The notes beneath the pieces were generated by a model. It was not told the origin of the DNA. It saw only the letters and a list, made by a program, of their open reading frames with translations, and searched no databases. This document shows, piece after piece, positions 33,413 to 43,843 of a DNA stretch of 64,000 bases. The translations under genes were made by a program, and so were the position numbers. Within the stretch, counting starts at the first letter, position 1. Each line of letters begins with the position of its first letter. The stretch comes from Melampsora larici-populina 98AG31 (taxonomy: Eukaryota; Basidiomycota; Pucciniomycetes; Pucciniales; Melampsoraceae). The DNA is taken from positions 961,879 through 1,025,878 of the forward strand of contig NW_006768773.1 in assembly GCF_000204055.1 (NCBI RefSeq), in the 5' to 3' direction.

Positions 33413-35131
33413 ATGCCCCCTGACGCGTCCGACACGGGACAAATGGTCGAGGACAACCCCTCAACCACCTCGACCAGCGGCTGGACCGATCCGAACGCGT
33501 CTACACATAGTGGCGACGCGATAGCTGCTTTCCTCAAGAGCTCGGACCAGGAACTACCACAGGTCGAAATCACCAACGATTCGTTAGGAGTCCTGCCTAA
33601 ACGAAACGAGGTCCCAGCACTGGCCGAGTTCTCCAAGAAGAGAGCACGTACCAGCACCCCTGGTCTGATTGCTCAAGACCACGTTCAGTCCATAACGGGC
33701 ACCCCTCGATCGGAGAGGATGACCCGTTTGATACCAGGCAATGAGGACGAACGTTCCCTCACCGTCATGCTGGCCAAGCTGGTCTCGGTGGCCAATGACT
33801 CGATTCAACTCCCGGCCAAAGGCAGAATCGCAAAGAAGGTGTCAATCGACACTGATACTGCAGCGGATCTGCTCGTGCTGATCAACGCTGCTTTTGACCA
33901 ACACGAGCTGGATAAATCGAAGAGAGTACTCTTCCGTAGACCGGTATCTGACCTTGCAAGCTCCACCAGAGCGTCAGTACCGCTAGTGAACCGCGAAAAA
34001 GGACCAACCCCGGCCTTTGATTTCCAAGCCAGCTCGATAAGCGAGAGACTTGATGTTCTTTCAGACCAGATTGCATCCTTGGTGGCCCAAAAGGAGAAAA
34101 CACCTCCACACACCTCAGCTGGCACAAGCTCTTATGCTTCAGCTGCCTCGAAACACGCGACCAGTAGATCGCAACCAACATCAGCAGGACCAAGCTCTCA
34201 ACGCAGACCAGTCCCAAAAACCAAGACCAGGAAACGACTGGCAAACACCATCACCCTCACGCAACTGGACAAGTCAAAAGTAGCACTGGGGTCCCTCTCT
34301 ATCACGCAACTGATACATGGCTTCAACACCGCCTTTAAGACCCACGACGTAAAACTCACCGAGGCTTCAGAGGCTACCATAACGGTCAAAACTGTCCAAC
34401 GAATGCCCTCAGGCGACCTAGTTTTGCATCTAGAGAGTGCAGCCCATGCCGAAAAGGTCAGAGGAATGGAAAAAGAGTGGCTACCAATCATATCAGACAA
34501 ACTACAAGTTAAAACTGAACACTTTACAATCTTGGTCCACGCTATCCCGACCTCCTTTGACCCGGAAATTCATAGCCATAAGGAAGAACTCATCGCGTCC
34601 AACCCTGAGCTTTTACAAGAAGCCTCCTTTATCCGGTGGCTCAACCCAAAGCTGAAAGATGATCCGTCAAAGCGTTACTCCACGCTTCTGATCGGCCTGG
34701 ACACCCAAGCACAGGCTGACAAGTGTGTTAAGGAAAAAGTGTGGTTCGGCCGAGGCCTCCACAAAACCGAAGCAGGTAGAGAACCTCCAAAGAGGTGCTA
34801 CAATTGTAGGAAAACAGGTCATACAGCTCCGTCTTGTCCTTCTACACCAATGTGCCCGTACTGCGGGGGTGATCATCACGCTCATGTTTGCAGCAAGAAA
34901 GGTGTAGCTACTATGAAGTGCACTGCGTGCATCAGAGCCCTTGTAAAGATGGATCCGACAAAATCTGCAAAGAATTTGTTTGAATCAAACAACAAAGACC
35001 TAGCCCACTCCCCCTTCCACCCTCAATGTGCCACACGCATCGCTGAGAGCCTCCCTCCTCATAACCCTAGCGCGTCCCCAAACCTTGTAGTGGTACCCGA
35101 AGTAGTCGTTGACATGATAACTCAATGTTAG
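33413..35131 (+). CDS. LINE copy 1 ORF1, Gag-like nucleic-acid-binding protein
   Basis: Probably coats the element RNA in the ribonucleoprotein. 572 residues: a Ser/Thr-rich N-terminus, a Pro/Ser/Lys-rich middle ending in KTKTRKRL, and a likely RRM-like globular part (about 285-450, VKLTEASEATITVKTVQRMP). Then come two zinc knuckles: CYNCRKTGHTAPSC (CX2CX4HX4C) and CPYCGGDHHAHVC (CX2CX3HX4C), at about residues 462-493. The stop TAG overlaps the ORF2 start in ATGTTAG. The frame is intact. The start at 33413 is the first ATG after the 5' end of the element. Confidence 0.85.
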   Translation: MPPDASDTGQMVEDNPSTTSTSGWTDPNASTHSGDAIAAFLKSSDQELPQVEITNDSLGVLPKRNEVPALAEFSKKRARTSTPGLIAQDHVQSITGTPRSERMTRLIPGNEDERSLTVMLAKLVSVANDSIQLPAKGRIAKKVSIDTDTAADLLVLINAAFDQHELDKSKRVLFRRPVSDLASSTRASVPLVNREKGPTPAFDFQASSISERLDVLSDQIASLVAQKEKTPPHTSAGTSSYASAASKHATSRSQPTSAGPSSQRRPVPKTKTRKRLANTITLTQLDKSKVALGSLSITQLIHGFNTAFKTHDVKLTEASEATITVKTVQRMPSGDLVLHLESAAHAEKVRGMEKEWLPIISDKLQVKTEHFTILVHAIPTSFDPEIHSHKEELIASNPELLQEASFIRWLNPKLKDDPSKRYSTLLIGLDTQAQADKCVKEKVWFGRGLHKTEAGREPPKRCYNCRKTGHTAPSCPSTPMCPYCGGDHHAHVCSKKGVATMKCTACIRALVKMDPTKSAKNLFESNNKDLAHSPFHPQCATRIAESLPPHNPSASPNLVVVPEVVVDMITQC

Positions 35132-38100
35132 AACAACTACGAAGAAAACTCACCTTACCGGACACCGAATCAATCCTTCAACTAAATTGCCGTCATTCCC
35201 CGGATACGGCAAATTCCCTCTTTAATTCTGACTTCACTAATCTTTTTGCAATACTTTCACTACAAGAACCCATGGTGAACAATTCCGACTATCTACCAAA
35301 TGAGCACGCTAACTGGATGCTCGTGAGCCCTGTTCCCGCTGAAAAGAGAACGGGAGCAAGACCACGAGCATGTCTGTATATTAGAAAAGATCTCCAGGCA
35401 CAGATCAACCCACTATCCTGGCCTTCTAGAGATGTGGCGGCCTGCACAGTCACCTTTGCATCCGGTTTTACACTGCTTGCTGTGAGTGTGTACAACGACC
35501 CCGCAGTCTTCTCAGGTTTTGAGGCCTATGAAGGACTCATGAAGAGCCTACCGCTGGGAATCCAGCTCCTCCCGACTATTGTCAATACGGACTGCAACCT
35601 ACACTCAGCCATCTGGAACCCACCTCACATCACCACTCAGGACAAAGATGCCGATCGGCTGATGGACCTGATGTCTAACTGGGATCTCACTCTACGCTCA
35701 CCACGAGGCATCGCCACGTTCGGAGTAGGCTCAAAGACCACACTTGGTACTTCAATCGACCAAGTGTGGGTTAATGACTGCTTTGATGATGCCATACAAC
35801 AATGCATCATTGACACGGACAGTTTAACCAGCCACTTTTCTGATCATCAGGCCATAATAACCACCATCTCCACCAAGAACAACTCCCCACTCACCTCCAA
35901 CAATCCCAGGCCACGAAAGAACTGGAAGAAGGTAGAAAAAATTGACCTTCGAACCGAAGTTAAACAAAACCTCCCTCCCATCAAACCGCTGACCTCACGC
36001 TCCTTAATTGAAGATTTCGACAGAGATTTGATAGCAGTTATTACTAATGCCCTAGACAACAACTCCCCGTGGAAACCACCACCTGGTAAGCATAAGAAGT
36101 GGTGGAATCCCGCGATCTTGGACCCCCTCCGTAAGGAAGCTCTGAGATGCGAAAGGAAGATGAAGAAATCCAGAACTGAAGAGGATCGGAAAGCTTTTAA
36201 AGACGCTCGAAACAAATTTAAAAACGCAGTCAATAAAGCGAAAGAAGACAATTGGAAAATTTATCTATCAACACTTACCCATGATACACTGTTTCAAGCT
36301 AAGAAATACACTTCTGGACGACAACCATCACCGATTATCAACACGCTCATCACGAAAGAGGGCAACACGTGTACATCAAATGAGGAGAAAGCTAACGCCC
36401 TCTTTGATGCAACATGTGTTGCCACGGCACCGTGCGATCTTCAGGACACAGCCCATCTCGAATTCCCCCTAGAGGAAGACTCACGATTAACAGAATCAAA
36501 AATGCCAACTCTTCTGAAGTCCCTGAACAAGGAAGACCTGGCAACAATTGTCACCAATAGCCCGCCTTTAAAGGCTCCGGGAGGAGACCAAATTCAAAAT
36601 TGGGTCTGGAAAGAACTATGGTCACAGGTAAAGCATCATGTTCTCGCCCTCTTCCAATGTATCACTATTACAGGCATCTATCCCACACGATGGAAAGAAG
36701 CAAAAACCATCATGATTCCCAAACCTGGTAAATCCGATTACACAACCCCGGCATCCTTTCGACCCATTGCACTCCTCAACACCATCAGCAAACTTTACGA
36801 AAAGTTTATTACCATTCATCTGTCACAACAAGTCGAGAAGCTCCAACTTCTGAACGCTGGACACTACGGCAGCAGACCAAATAGGTCCAGTGAGGAGGCC
36901 CTCGTCCATCTAGTCGCATACATACGACGGGAATGGTCAAAGGGTAACTATGTGGGCGCTATGTTTGCAGATGTAAAATCTGCATTTCCATCAGTGCACC
37001 ATCCAAGATTACTTGACACCCTCGAGAAAAAAGGAGTCCACTCCCAAACCATCAACATTATCCGCTGCTTCCTCAGTAACAGGTCGACTCGATTGGTATT
37101 CAATGGCTTCGAATCGAAAGCGTACAATCTGACTCACGGCCTACCGCAAGGGTCTCCCCTTTCTCCACTCCTTTACCTCCTGTATAACACATCCCTACTA
37201 GACATTGCTGAACCGTTGGCTTGGGCAGAAGCTCTAGGCTTCGTGGACGACGTCATCCTCTTGGCATCGGCGGCAGATCTACATCAACTAAAGTCAAGAA
37301 TGCAAACTCTAACATTTCGACAAACCAAATGGGCCAAACTCCACGGGGCCATCTTCGACATCAAGAAAAGCCACTGGTCGATCTTCAGCACCAACGACAT
37401 CACGAGTCCACCCACAATCGATTTCGGCACAAGGAAGAAACTCACACCACTCAAAAGCGCGAAGTGGCTCGGGGTCACCCTAGACAACAAACTCAAGTTT
37501 TCACAACACCGCAGGGACGTGGTCGCAAGGGGANNNNNNNNNNNNNNNNNNNNNNNNNNNNNNNNNNNNNNNNNNNNNNNNNNNNNNNNNNNNNNNNNNN
37601 NNNNNNNNNNNNNNNNNNNNNNNNNNNNNNNNNTTTGACCCTCCAAAATACTACCTAGATCACCTCACAACAATCAACAATACCTGCGCTAGAGCAGCAC
37701 TCGGAGCGCTTCACACAACACCGAAAATATTTCTACAGCACGATTTGAACCTGATTAGGCCAGAAACTCGTTTAAAGGCTAGGACCATGAACTTCATAGC
37801 TCGAGCACTGACCAAGCCTAGCCATCACCCTCTTTTCTCTGTGATCCAACAGGCACAGACCACAAACCCATCCAACCACCGAAACATATTTCATCAGTTC
37901 TTCCAACACTCACTGGGAAAGGAATTCGATGAATACACCACCCAATTGCCGGTTGATCCAACAACACCATTGATCCGACCGTCCAACTTCTCTACAATCA
38001 TCCAGGACAAAGAGAGACTGGCAGTGGCCGGCACCAAGCTTCTCAAACAGTCCAAGGAGCACTTGATCATTTTCACAGATGGATCCCGAATTCCGACAAA

Positions 38101-38992
38101 GAACACGACTGCAGCTGTGTGGTGCGCAAATACTAACAAATCACTTGCCCAATTTTTAGGGAAGGCTCGACTACATGGAATTTACCAGGCGGAGTACAAA
38201 GGAGTCCACCTGGGACTTACCATGGCCCTCCAAACAGCAACTGAACATACACGACGAATATCAATTATTCTCGATAATCAATCAGTCATCATGGACTTGA
38301 AGAACTGCCCGCCTTCAGTAGCCTCGCTCCTGGATCGGAAGGAAGCTTTCAAAATCCTCAATTACCTCTCATGCACTTTTGCCAACGCGAGGACGACAAT
38401 CAGGTGGTGCCCTGGCCACAAAGGAGTTCACGGTAATGAGACTGTGGACAAGATTGCTAATAACTTGGCAAAGCGAGAGCTTCCAAGTACTTTCACTTCG
38501 ACTCCCACCCTGGCGGGTTTCACAACTGCCATCAAAGAGTGGTCCAAAAAGGACGAAAACAACTTCAGCAACACAGATATCAAACGACTCGGACACCGAC
38601 CATCGCCCAAGAAACACCTTAAGGCGTTAGGCAATTTAAATCGACACGAAAGTGTGACAATTACCCAGCTGAGATCCAATCATGTCTACCTAAATTCCTA
38701 CCTTTTTAAACATCAACAACGTTTTGACCCCCTGTGCAATTGCCAGGAAGGGTATGAATCTGTTGAACACTTCCTTTTCATCTGTCACAGATATGAACGG
38801 CAACGAATAAAGCTCACGGCAGCTTTAAACGAATTGCAACTCCAAGAATCAACCAACATCCTCAAGAACCCACGGGCTTTTGAGTGCATTGCCAAATACA
38901 CCAACTCGACTTGGCGGCTTAAGAATCGCTGGGTTTGGGCATCAATCATTGATGAGGACAGACCCGAGAATGTCCCCAATCCACCCATTTAA
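35125..38992 (+). CDS. LINE copy 1 ORF2: endonuclease, reverse transcriptase, RNase H
   Basis: Nicks target DNA and reverse-transcribes the element. The APE-like endonuclease (about 1-245) shows Asn21, Glu48 (SLQEP), TDCNLHSAIWN, SIDQVWVN and SDHQAI. The RT has PGGDQIQNW, IPKPGKSDY, FRPIALLNTISKLYEK, motif A FADVKSAFPSVHH, GLPQGSPLSPLLY and F-V-D-D at residues 706-709. The RNase H has FTDGSRIPT, YQAEYKGVHLG, LDNQSV and GHKGVHGNETVDKIAN. A CCHC-like CNCQEGYESVEHFLFIC lies near the C-terminus. A run of 100 N (37534-37633) splits the frame: 803 codons precede it and 452 follow, in another frame across the N count. By LINE copy 2 about 43 residues are missing, which would restore one ORF of about 1,298 residues. 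The start shares ATGTTAG with the ORF1 stop. Confidence 0.88.
37534..37633. other. Assembly gap (100 N)
   Basis: Exactly 100 N, a usual placeholder for a gap of unknown size. It begins on a codon boundary of ORF2. Alignment with LINE copy 2 predicts 129 nt of real sequence. Confidence 0.97.
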
Positions 38993-39123
38993 ACAAAACA
39001 CATGTTTCCTATCTTCCTTTAGCGCCATTATCTGTATAAACCAACACTTGTAATACTTCAAACAGCCAGCACGTCTTCCTTTTCCCCACAGGGGTTTTTA
39101 CTGGAGGCGGAGCACAAGTAGTT

Positions 39124-39155
39124 AGTGCCTGATAGCCTTTGGCTCAGGAGGCACT
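39124..39155 (+). ncRNA. 3' stem-loop of LINE copy 1
   Basis: AGTGCCT pairs with AGGCACT, and inside it AGCC pairs with GGCT around a TTT loop, 12 nt before the poly(A). The same architecture with changed but still paired bases occurs in LINE copy 2 (59791-59823). Likely an RNA structure used for 3' end recognition; described as a structured element within the transcript, not a separate RNA gene. Confidence 0.65.
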
Positions 39156-39165
39156 TTAAGCAATG

Positions 39166-39167
<2 letters not shown>

Positions 39168-39198
<31 letters not shown>
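39168..39198 (+). repeat. Poly(A) tail of LINE copy 1
   Basis: About 31 consecutive A, immediately followed by the right target duplication CTTTGCATTCCA (39199-39210). Confidence 0.9.
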
Positions 39199-39200
<2 letters not shown>

Positions 39201-39210
39201 TTGCATTCCA

Positions 39211-39311
39211 ACATCTCACAGGGCGGCGCACTGATACAACAAGGCGCTGCTTGTATCCCTCTCCGGCATGCACATGCACCAGGAGGCTTTGATGACTGAA
39301 GTGAAGAGTTC
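39211..39311. promoter_or_regulatory. Right half of the split divergent promoter (DCC1 side)
   Basis: About 100 bp between the LINE target duplication and the DCC1 start codon. It is what remains of host upstream sequence directly before DCC1. It contains CCTCTCCGG and a GC-rich patch (CAGGGCGGCGC); no motif is recognised with confidence. Confidence 0.5.
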
Positions 39312-40718
39312 ATGAATCAAGGATTGTCACTGCTCAGCATGAACTCATCATCATCATCAACTTCAAATCAATCCCATTCACTCAAGTTTATTGAACCTCA
39401 AGACCATCTCAACCATTATCCAATATCATCTCAATCAGATCTCAATCCAACAAGTTCTGGTCATCGTATATCATATTTATTATTAGAATTACCACCTGTT
39501 TTACTTAATCCGATCAAAGAACAACTAAACAACCCATCAAATCAAAATCAAAATCAACTTGAACTACGTGGTAGATTAGAAGATGATTTGGTACTTACAA
39601 CAAAAGATAAAACTTATTCACTTAGAACCATTCAAAATAGTAATAGTGTAATGATATGTAAAACAATTCCTGACTCAATTAACATCAATTTATCTTCATT
39701 AGAAGTTTTACAAACTGTTAATGAAACGATTGAAATATTTGATGTCACCTCTTTTCCTGGAACTAGACTTGAACGGATTAAAGAATTATTACAACCTTGG
39801 TCTTATAGTGGTGAAGATGAAGAAGAAAAACGTATGGGTTATATGAATGATGATGATCATTCAATCGAACCGATCACTTTTCAATCTCTTTCGAATGAAA
39901 CAAGGGCTTCTGATGAAGAAATCAAACAATTTCTTAGTGTTTTGAATGTGATCAAATTAAAGGATTCATTGAGGATATTAAATTTAAGTTATCTAGCTGA
40001 GATCTTGAAGGAAATAATTGATTCAAGTTTAGAATTAGGATTCAAACTTGATGAACCATTTATGATCGAGCCGCTCGTTGAAATCGTATCGGTGAAGATG
40101 AATATCAGTACATCAGTCTTACTGCAAGTTTTGAGTTGGTATGATACCCGTCAAGCTTCGACGACAGAAACACCTCAGGATCTCTCTCTTGATTCAAAAA
40201 CGACCATCTCATTTGACATTAATAAGATAGTAACAGTCATTGGTTTATCATTACTCTTGTCCATTAAACCTACCCAAGTCGAACCTATGAATCCAAGAAA
40301 TAATAAAACAATTCAAACCACACCCATCGAATCATTTCTCACAGACTGGAAAACGCGTATAGGAGAACCATATTCAGATCAATACTGTTCAATAGACTCA
40401 TTAAAAACTCATTCGATCATTTCTTCAGATCAAAAAAACCTTATCATTGTACCAATTGAAAAACTGTCATCAGAACCTAAGACTCGAATGTCACAATTAT
40501 TTGAAATTCGTAACAAATGGAAGATGGAAGAACTTGAAAGGTTTGTGAAACCTATCACAGGTGGTGGAGTTAAAAAACAAATGGATGAATTGGTTTTGAA
40601 ATATTGTAGAAAGATTAGAGAGAAGGAAAGTATTAAAGTTTTGGATGCTAGTCTGACTAAAGAGTTTAAGATGGAAACTGTGGATGTGGTTTGGTTGACG
40701 GCTAGAAATAATTGGTGA
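39312..40718 (+). CDS. DCC1: Sister-chromatid cohesion protein Dcc1 (Ctf18-RFC subunit)
   Basis: Partner of Ctf18 and Ctf8 in the alternative clamp loader that acts on PCNA at replication forks and supports cohesion. Single exon, 468 residues. Family features: YLLLELPPVLLNPI near the N-terminus, RGRLEDDLVLTTKDKTYSLR followed by QNSNSVMIC, then winged-helix-like segments. The C-terminal block is RMSQLFEIRNKWKMEELERF with VKKQMDELVLKYCRK. There is an extra Asp/Glu-rich loop (GEDEEEKRMG) and a Ser/Asn-rich N-terminus. The start could be the first ATG (39312) or one ten codons further (MNSSSS). It is unusual here in lacking introns. A LINE ends about 100 bp upstream, so expression may be affected. 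Confidence 0.85.
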   Translation: MNQGLSLLSMNSSSSSTSNQSHSLKFIEPQDHLNHYPISSQSDLNPTSSGHRISYLLLELPPVLLNPIKEQLNNPSNQNQNQLELRGRLEDDLVLTTKDKTYSLRTIQNSNSVMICKTIPDSININLSSLEVLQTVNETIEIFDVTSFPGTRLERIKELLQPWSYSGEDEEEKRMGYMNDDDHSIEPITFQSLSNETRASDEEIKQFLSVLNVIKLKDSLRILNLSYLAEILKEIIDSSLELGFKLDEPFMIEPLVEIVSVKMNISTSVLLQVLSWYDTRQASTTETPQDLSLDSKTTISFDINKIVTVIGLSLLLSIKPTQVEPMNPRNNKTIQTTPIESFLTDWKTRIGEPYSDQYCSIDSLKTHSIISSDQKNLIIVPIEKLSSEPKTRMSQLFEIRNKWKMEELERFVKPITGGGVKKQMDELVLKYCRKIREKESIKVLDASLTKEFKMETVDVVWLTARNNW

Positions 40719-42324
40719 AACTGTATGTTTAAGAACCGTTAGATTATTTGTTAGGGTGATATGAAGGTCAATGGCATGTTGTAATTGTAATTGATGATGA
40801 TGATATAAAAATGATCACAAACTCCTTGATCTGATCTCCATTGACCATCGACACTACGGAGCCGGATGCTGTTCTTGATATACAATTCTGGTACTTGGTG
40901 GTGATCGGCTGAAGTCTATTCCTGGCCAGAATCTATGTGCTACTTTGTTCTGTTTGGTCACCGATCAAGAATTCTTGCTAGTATTACATACTCGATGCTA
41001 TACGGTAACTGGATACTTTCATCCTTGAATGTTGGATTTCCACACTTTGAAGACCATCATGGTGCGCATATATTTTGGACTGCGCAAAAGCACTCCGTTG
41101 ACATAATCTTGAGCTTATGTGCTATATCATATATCACATCGTCTTGAGATATAAACACTTTGACCAAATGATATTTCCATATACTTTGTGTACCTTTGGT
41201 AAACAAACAAATACGGGCTTCATCAAATCTCTCATGATGGGATGCTGAAGACAGTCACATGTGTGAATGTTTTGAAACTCCGGACGGAATTCAACTAAGA
41301 GTGACGGTCAACAAGATTCTGCACAGCGAGTAATCAGGAGACATACACAGCTCGCAACGCGTTCCGCGCCCTTTTGTAAACAGAGCTTTGAGCTCAATAG
41401 CAAGCGGAAAGACAGCACCGAGGCAAACTTCACAGTGGAATGGTTCAAATTTGAAAAAGATGCTTTAACACAAAAGATCTTGAAATAGCTTTCTAAACCT
41501 GCTCCTGACGCAACCAAGCAACTTTTTAAGGAAATCTCAATGTCAAAGGTGAAAGATTCACCCAGATTACCTGCCCCGTGCCTGCACATAGGCAGCCCCA
41601 AAAGGCAGCCCAATAGAAATTTGAAAAGCATTCCTTCAAGTTCAACTCAACTTCTGATTTAAAAATGTCATCTCATATTCCACAGACAAAATCCTTTTGT
41701 TTCCCTTGTTCAGCTTTCTACACGTACACAAAAAGTCGCCTTTGTGTTTGTTTGTATGTTAACTCCTCGATATACCCTCTGTTATGTAAGGCTTTTCAAT
41801 AGATTTCAAACCCGCAGCTTATGTCTTGGATTTATGGTCATCACGTGTGGAAGATCTCCATCTCTGAGAAGGATAGCGGCAATTTGGGTGGAGAAAACAA
41901 ACCCCGAACAAATCTGCATGCAGGCGGGTAACCCTGAACGCATAGCTTCTAGGCGGAATGGTTCGGATGCGACTTACAAAGATATATGCGTGGGAGTTTT
42001 CTTTTTAGTTTTGAAGTCCTATCTATGCCATAACACGGTAACCATCTTTAATCATTCAAATCCTTGCAGCCGCGTTGACAGGCTTCTATGATACGTGTAG
42101 TTTTCATATTGGTTGGGACGAAATCCCAATGAGTTTGAAGACTAGCACATCCAAAATTATTCCAATTGGTATTTAATTTCACCTTTCGAGCCGTATACGT
42201 ATGGACATATAAGCCACTGATAACTACTTGTCGTACGCTTCATTCTTTCTCATCATCATCAGGTGATTCCCTATCCCGATTCTTAAATTTCATTTTGATT
42301 TGAGACTTAGTCATTGTCAACAAG
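40719..42324. other. Intergenic region between DCC1 and the aspartic protease
   Basis: No supported gene. Open frames at 41308-41631 (minus) and 41744-42091 (plus) are short, cysteine-rich in random fashion, and lack splice or domain support. The last ~150 bp is the likely protease promoter. Confidence 0.4.
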
Positions 42325-43843
42325 ATGCTATACATAAAAATCGGATGCCAAGTATGTTTTGCAGCTGTTGTGCTAGTGGGCCACGCGATTGGAGCAAGGT
42401 CAAAATTGTCGATTCCCTTAACGAATACAATCGACCTCTACACTATGCCCATGGGTGTGGGTGAACCGCCTCAATTCCGTGATTTGGCCCTCGATACGGG
42501 CTCCTTTGTAGCATGGTGTGGCGCCGTAAAGCCTTACGTTGTGACAAAATCGACGGTTGATCTACATATAAATATGCGCATCAACTACGGAGTTGGGTTT
42601 GTACGGGGTTCTTATGTCAATGACACCATCACCTTCGAGTCGGAAAATGGGAATGAACGAATCGAAATCCCGCAAGTTACCATTGCAAAGGCTGCCACAT
42701 CCGTGGTACGTACACACTTCATGACCTCTGCATTCCTCCACGTGCTATCAATCAAGGGAACATGAGCAAAATCTGATGAGATTATTCCGGGATACTTCGA
42801 ATGTCTTTAGGGGATCGATGGTTACGATGGAGTGATAGGGCTAAACCCTGCCCCAAAGGATGATCCCTCGGTGGTTGAAAATCGGACGCTGATGACGTAC
42901 ATGTGGAATAGTGGTTTTCTTGAAAAGAATATGTTCTCGGTAAGTTTTGTGTTCCTTGCCTCTACATGCTATTATTCTTATGCAAAGACGTCTCCATATC
43001 ATGCACGTTAGCTCTCATTCAAACCGACTCGCTCAATGACACCAGAAAAAAATGGTGTGATCACCTTTGGTGGTATAGAACCTTCACTATTTATTGGCCA
43101 GTTATATTGGTATAATTGTCAGACAAATGGACAGTGTGTATTTTTCAATGGATCTTCCAAATCCAGCGGGCATATGATAAAGGCTTGATAGGTGATGCTT
43201 AAATTATCTCGTAGTTGGTGGGATTGGACGGTCACCATAAGTTATGGAAAAACAGCCCTGAGTCCAGGCCCAATCCAAGGTATATTCGATACTGGTAAGT
43301 TACTCGTCAATTTCCACAATAATCATGAAAAGCTAATCTTGTATCCTATCTAGGCTTCACACTTGCGCCAACTCTATCAGATGACTTATTTTCCAAGTAT
43401 GTAGCATCAATCCCAGGTGCAATTTGGGATCATGATGATTTTGTCAAGAACAATCCGGAATGGGACGTAAATCCTCACTTATTGAAGATCCCAAAGACGT
43501 CAATTAGTCAGATGAATGACTTGTGCTTCACAGCAAGTGATCAGCGCCCCTGGTGTTTGAATCCTGAAGCTCAATTGATACCTGAAGGCGTGCTTCCTGA
43601 CGACAGCTATCGATATTCGTACATAACACCTGGTCAAGGGACACTTCCCAAGATTGCATCATTTATCTGTAAGTTTGTGAGATCTATCATGTGAGAAGAT
43701 CCAAGACTTGTGGACTTATCTTAACTGTCAATTTAGTTGGAATGAAAGGACACGAGAGATATTATGTTGTATATGATTCAGAAAATTACAGGGTTAGACT
43801 CGGAGTTCCATTTTGGTTCTATGATGAAGCAATTCGCTCCTGA
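42325..43843 (+). CDS. Secreted aspartic protease (pepsin-like, family A1)
   Basis: Extracellular endopeptidase. Six exons (42325-42705, 42811-42939, 43012-43133, 43215-43294, 43354-43668, 43737-43843) join in phase to 377 residues. It has a signal peptide (MLYIKIGCQVCFAAVVLVG) and little room for a propeptide. First active site LALDTGSFVAWCG. Then YDGVIGLNPAP, GVITFGGIEPSLFIGQLYW, WWDWTVTISYG and the second active-site Asp in IQGIFDTG, with an intron right after Gly. The next residue is Phe where most members have Thr or Ser (DTGFTLAP). C-terminal YYVVYDSENYRVRLGVPFWF is the usual closing strand. Both catalytic Asp are present, so activity is plausible. The short N-terminus between signal and mature domain is atypical of pepsins. 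Confidence 0.88.

Larger units (their letters stand above)
33288..39198 (+). mobile_element. Tad-like non-LTR retrotransposon (LINE copy 1), near full length
   Basis: A 5.9 kb element with a 125 bp 5' UTR, ORF1 with zinc knuckles, ORF2 with endonuclease, RT and RNase H, a 3' UTR with stem-loop, and a 31-nt poly(A) tail. It is flanked by a 12-13 bp duplication and is markedly GC-richer than the host DNA. Domain order and the C-terminal RNase H match fungal Tad-clade LINEs (established knowledge). Both ORFs look open except for the assembly gap, so it may be young and active. It separates a formerly compact divergent gene pair. Confidence 0.9.

Noticed and set aside
35847..36251. Antisense ORF inside LINE ORF2
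   Set aside because: Opposite strand of well-supported endonuclease/RT coding sequence; no independent signals.
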